From Planktothricoides raciborskii GIHE-MW2 (GTDB taxonomy: Bacteria > Cyanobacteriota > Cyanobacteriia > Cyanobacteriales > Laspinemataceae): a stretch of 64,000 nt of DNA. The position numbers and the translations under genes were made by a program. Positions within the stretch are counted from its first letter, which is position 1. Each line of letters starts with the position of its first letter. Positions 63,126 through 64,000 of the stretch are shown piece by piece. The notes beneath the pieces are model-generated. The model ran no database searches. It had not been told where the DNA came from and saw nothing but the letters and a program-made list of their open reading frames with translations. The DNA is taken from NCBI RefSeq assembly GCF_040564635.1, contig NZ_CP159837.1, positions 2,111,001 through 2,175,000 on the forward strand, given 5' to 3'.

Positions 63126-63262
63126 TTGATCTTAATTCATAATGACCGTGATTTTGAGACAATTGCAACCGTAACCAGCCTTAATAGGTTACGCTTTCGA
63201 CCTGACAATAATTAATTATCAAGTCTCCTCTAACCCTATTCTAACCTAAAAAATGCCAGTCC

Positions 63263-63715
63263 TCAAATCTCCTCTAACCAGGTTTCAATGGCAGATAAAA
63301 GATTAGATTGATTCGGCGGAAAGCCTTTTAACGGGGCTTCTAGGGGTGCGTCCGTGAGGAAGGCTACGGCTACGGTGTCGGTCAGTTTACGGCAAAAGGC
63401 GATGAGTTCTGGGGTGGGATGTTCGCAGTTGGTCAGCAGGATGGCTAGTTTGGGTGGGCTGAGGGTGAATTTCAGTTCGTCTAGTTCACCGCAGAGGTCA
63501 GCAGGGGTGCTGGGTTTGGGATAGGGTTGATTGGGCAGGGCTTGTTTCCAAATCAGTCTGCACAGGGTTTTGGCGATTTCACTGGGGGCGGTTTCGTCCG
63601 CGAGAGGGTGGGCGTTGAGGCAATAAATGGGCAGGTGTTGCAGGGATTCGCAGGTGAGCGTTTTTGCTATATATAGTCTGTAGATATAAAAGTCGCATCT
63701 GGGTAAAGTAACCAT
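63263..63715 (-). CDS. Orphan gene tail, copy 3 (unknown function, probably 5'-truncated)
   Basis: 150 residues. The part from LTCESLQHLPIYCLNAHPLA through FTLSPPKLAILLTNCEHPTP to DAPLEAPLKGFPPNQSNLLS is conserved among three copies, and the end is WLEEI. The first 18 residues look unrelated to the rest, which suggests the C-terminal part of a larger protein. No domain could be named. Confidence 0.5.
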   Translation of the reverse strand: MVTLPRCDFYIYRLYIAKTLTCESLQHLPIYCLNAHPLADETAPSEIAKTLCRLIWKQALPNQPYPKPSTPADLCGELDELKFTLSPPKLAILLTNCEHPTPELIAFCRKLTDTVAVAFLTDAPLEAPLKGFPPNQSNLLSAIETWLEEI

Positions 63716-63753
63716 AAAAGAAACAGCTAAATATAAAATTTCAGCTATCTTGG

Positions 63754-63987
63754 ATGGCCAAGCAATTTTCTGGACTTAATCAACTTGTTGCATCAAATTT
63801 AAAAAGGCTAAGAAAAAAATTGGGAATCTCCCAAGAAGATTTCGCGGAAAAATGTGGTTTGCATCGAACTTATATTGGTGCGATCGAAAGAAGTGAACGC
63901 AATATTACTTTACAGACTCTGGATAAAATTGCCGAAAGTTTAGGTGTTTCCCCACAGGATTTACTCAAAGATAACTCAGATGTTTAA
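63754..63987 (+). CDS. XRE-family regulator, restriction-controller (C-protein)-like
   Basis: 77 residues, a single lambda-repressor-like helix-turn-helix: NLKRLRKKLGISQEDFAEKC, GLHRTYIGAIERSERNITLQ, TLDKIAESLGVSPQDLL. Small size and the GLHRTYIGxIERxERN recognition-helix text are typical of C proteins that time expression of R-M systems. Any nuclease/methylase pair would lie beyond the window. A role as a general XRE regulator or antitoxin is also possible. Confidence 0.82.
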   Translation: MAKQFSGLNQLVASNLKRLRKKLGISQEDFAEKCGLHRTYIGAIERSERNITLQTLDKIAESLGVSPQDLLKDNSDV

Positions 63988-64000
63988 TAAATTTAGAAAT

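Noticed and set aside
1-64000. tRNA and rRNA genes
   Set aside because: Both strands were read for T-loop and acceptor-stem patterns and for rRNA landmarks; none was found by eye.

Overview
The window comes from a filamentous cyanobacterium of the Oscillatoriales type. The evidence is the very dense HIP1 octamer (GCGATCGC), carboxysome shell genes, a high-light-inducible protein, a CyaC-like adenylate cyclase, a glycine-rich RRM protein, kinase-FGE proteins, and a heavy load of short palindromic repeats and MITE-like elements. No rRNA or tRNA gene was seen, and no CRISPR array.

Layout. 1-3.6 kb: 3' end of a hybrid histidine kinase, an S9 peptidase and a small ribbon-helix-helix protein. 3.9-8.7 kb: an MscS channel and a proV-proX-proW compatible-solute transporter (osmotic stress). 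9.4-15.5 kb: a SLOG/DprA-like protein, a carotenoid oxygenase and a 1207-residue REC-GAF-GAF-kinase-REC-cyclase. 16-25.9 kb: a sulfur-metabolism island with a secreted rhodanese, a Crp/Fnr regulator, cysteine synthase, serine acetyltransferase, a Family 2A encapsulin (SrpI) and its cysteine desulfurase cargo with a long disordered N-terminus, then a FAD/NAD(P) protein. The rhodanese and cysteine synthase genes share a duplicated promoter module of about 190 bp. 26-28.3 kb: gene graveyard (broken hybrid kinase, broken DUF2809 gene). 28.6-32.4 kb: a PLP-dependent dehydratase, a lone Anbu proteasome-like protease, a 2-hydroxyacid dehydrogenase and a HisKA-only protein. 32.4-41.6 kb: duplicated Crp-type sites, two kinase-FGE paralogues, a broken UPF0175/DUF3368 module and a decayed IS607-type element. 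41.6-46.2 kb: a Gld-type ABC transporter operon with in-frame repeat expansions. 47-51 kb: an RRM protein, ccmK3-ccmK4, an RDD protein, sdhB and an Hlip. 51-55 kb: an orphan beta-class DNA methyltransferase, a type II R-M system whose NgoMIV-type nuclease carries an internal stop, and an Rpn-type gene split by a repeat. 55.4-64 kb: a double AAA+ ATPase, several toxin-antitoxin modules, a TPR protein, chrA and tail-fibre-like remnants, three copies of an orphan gene tail, and an XRE/C-protein-like regulator.

How it works together. The best integrated system is the sulfur island. SrpH and cysteine synthase would make cysteine, the encapsulated desulfurase would mobilise its sulfur, rhodanese would handle sulfane sulfur in the periplasm, and the Crp/Fnr protein probably controls the set. 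A second theme is genome erosion by small mobile palindromes: one ends proW, one sits in frame in an AAA+ gene, one splits an Rpn gene. A third theme is that several addiction modules keep the antidote but have a damaged toxin or nuclease.
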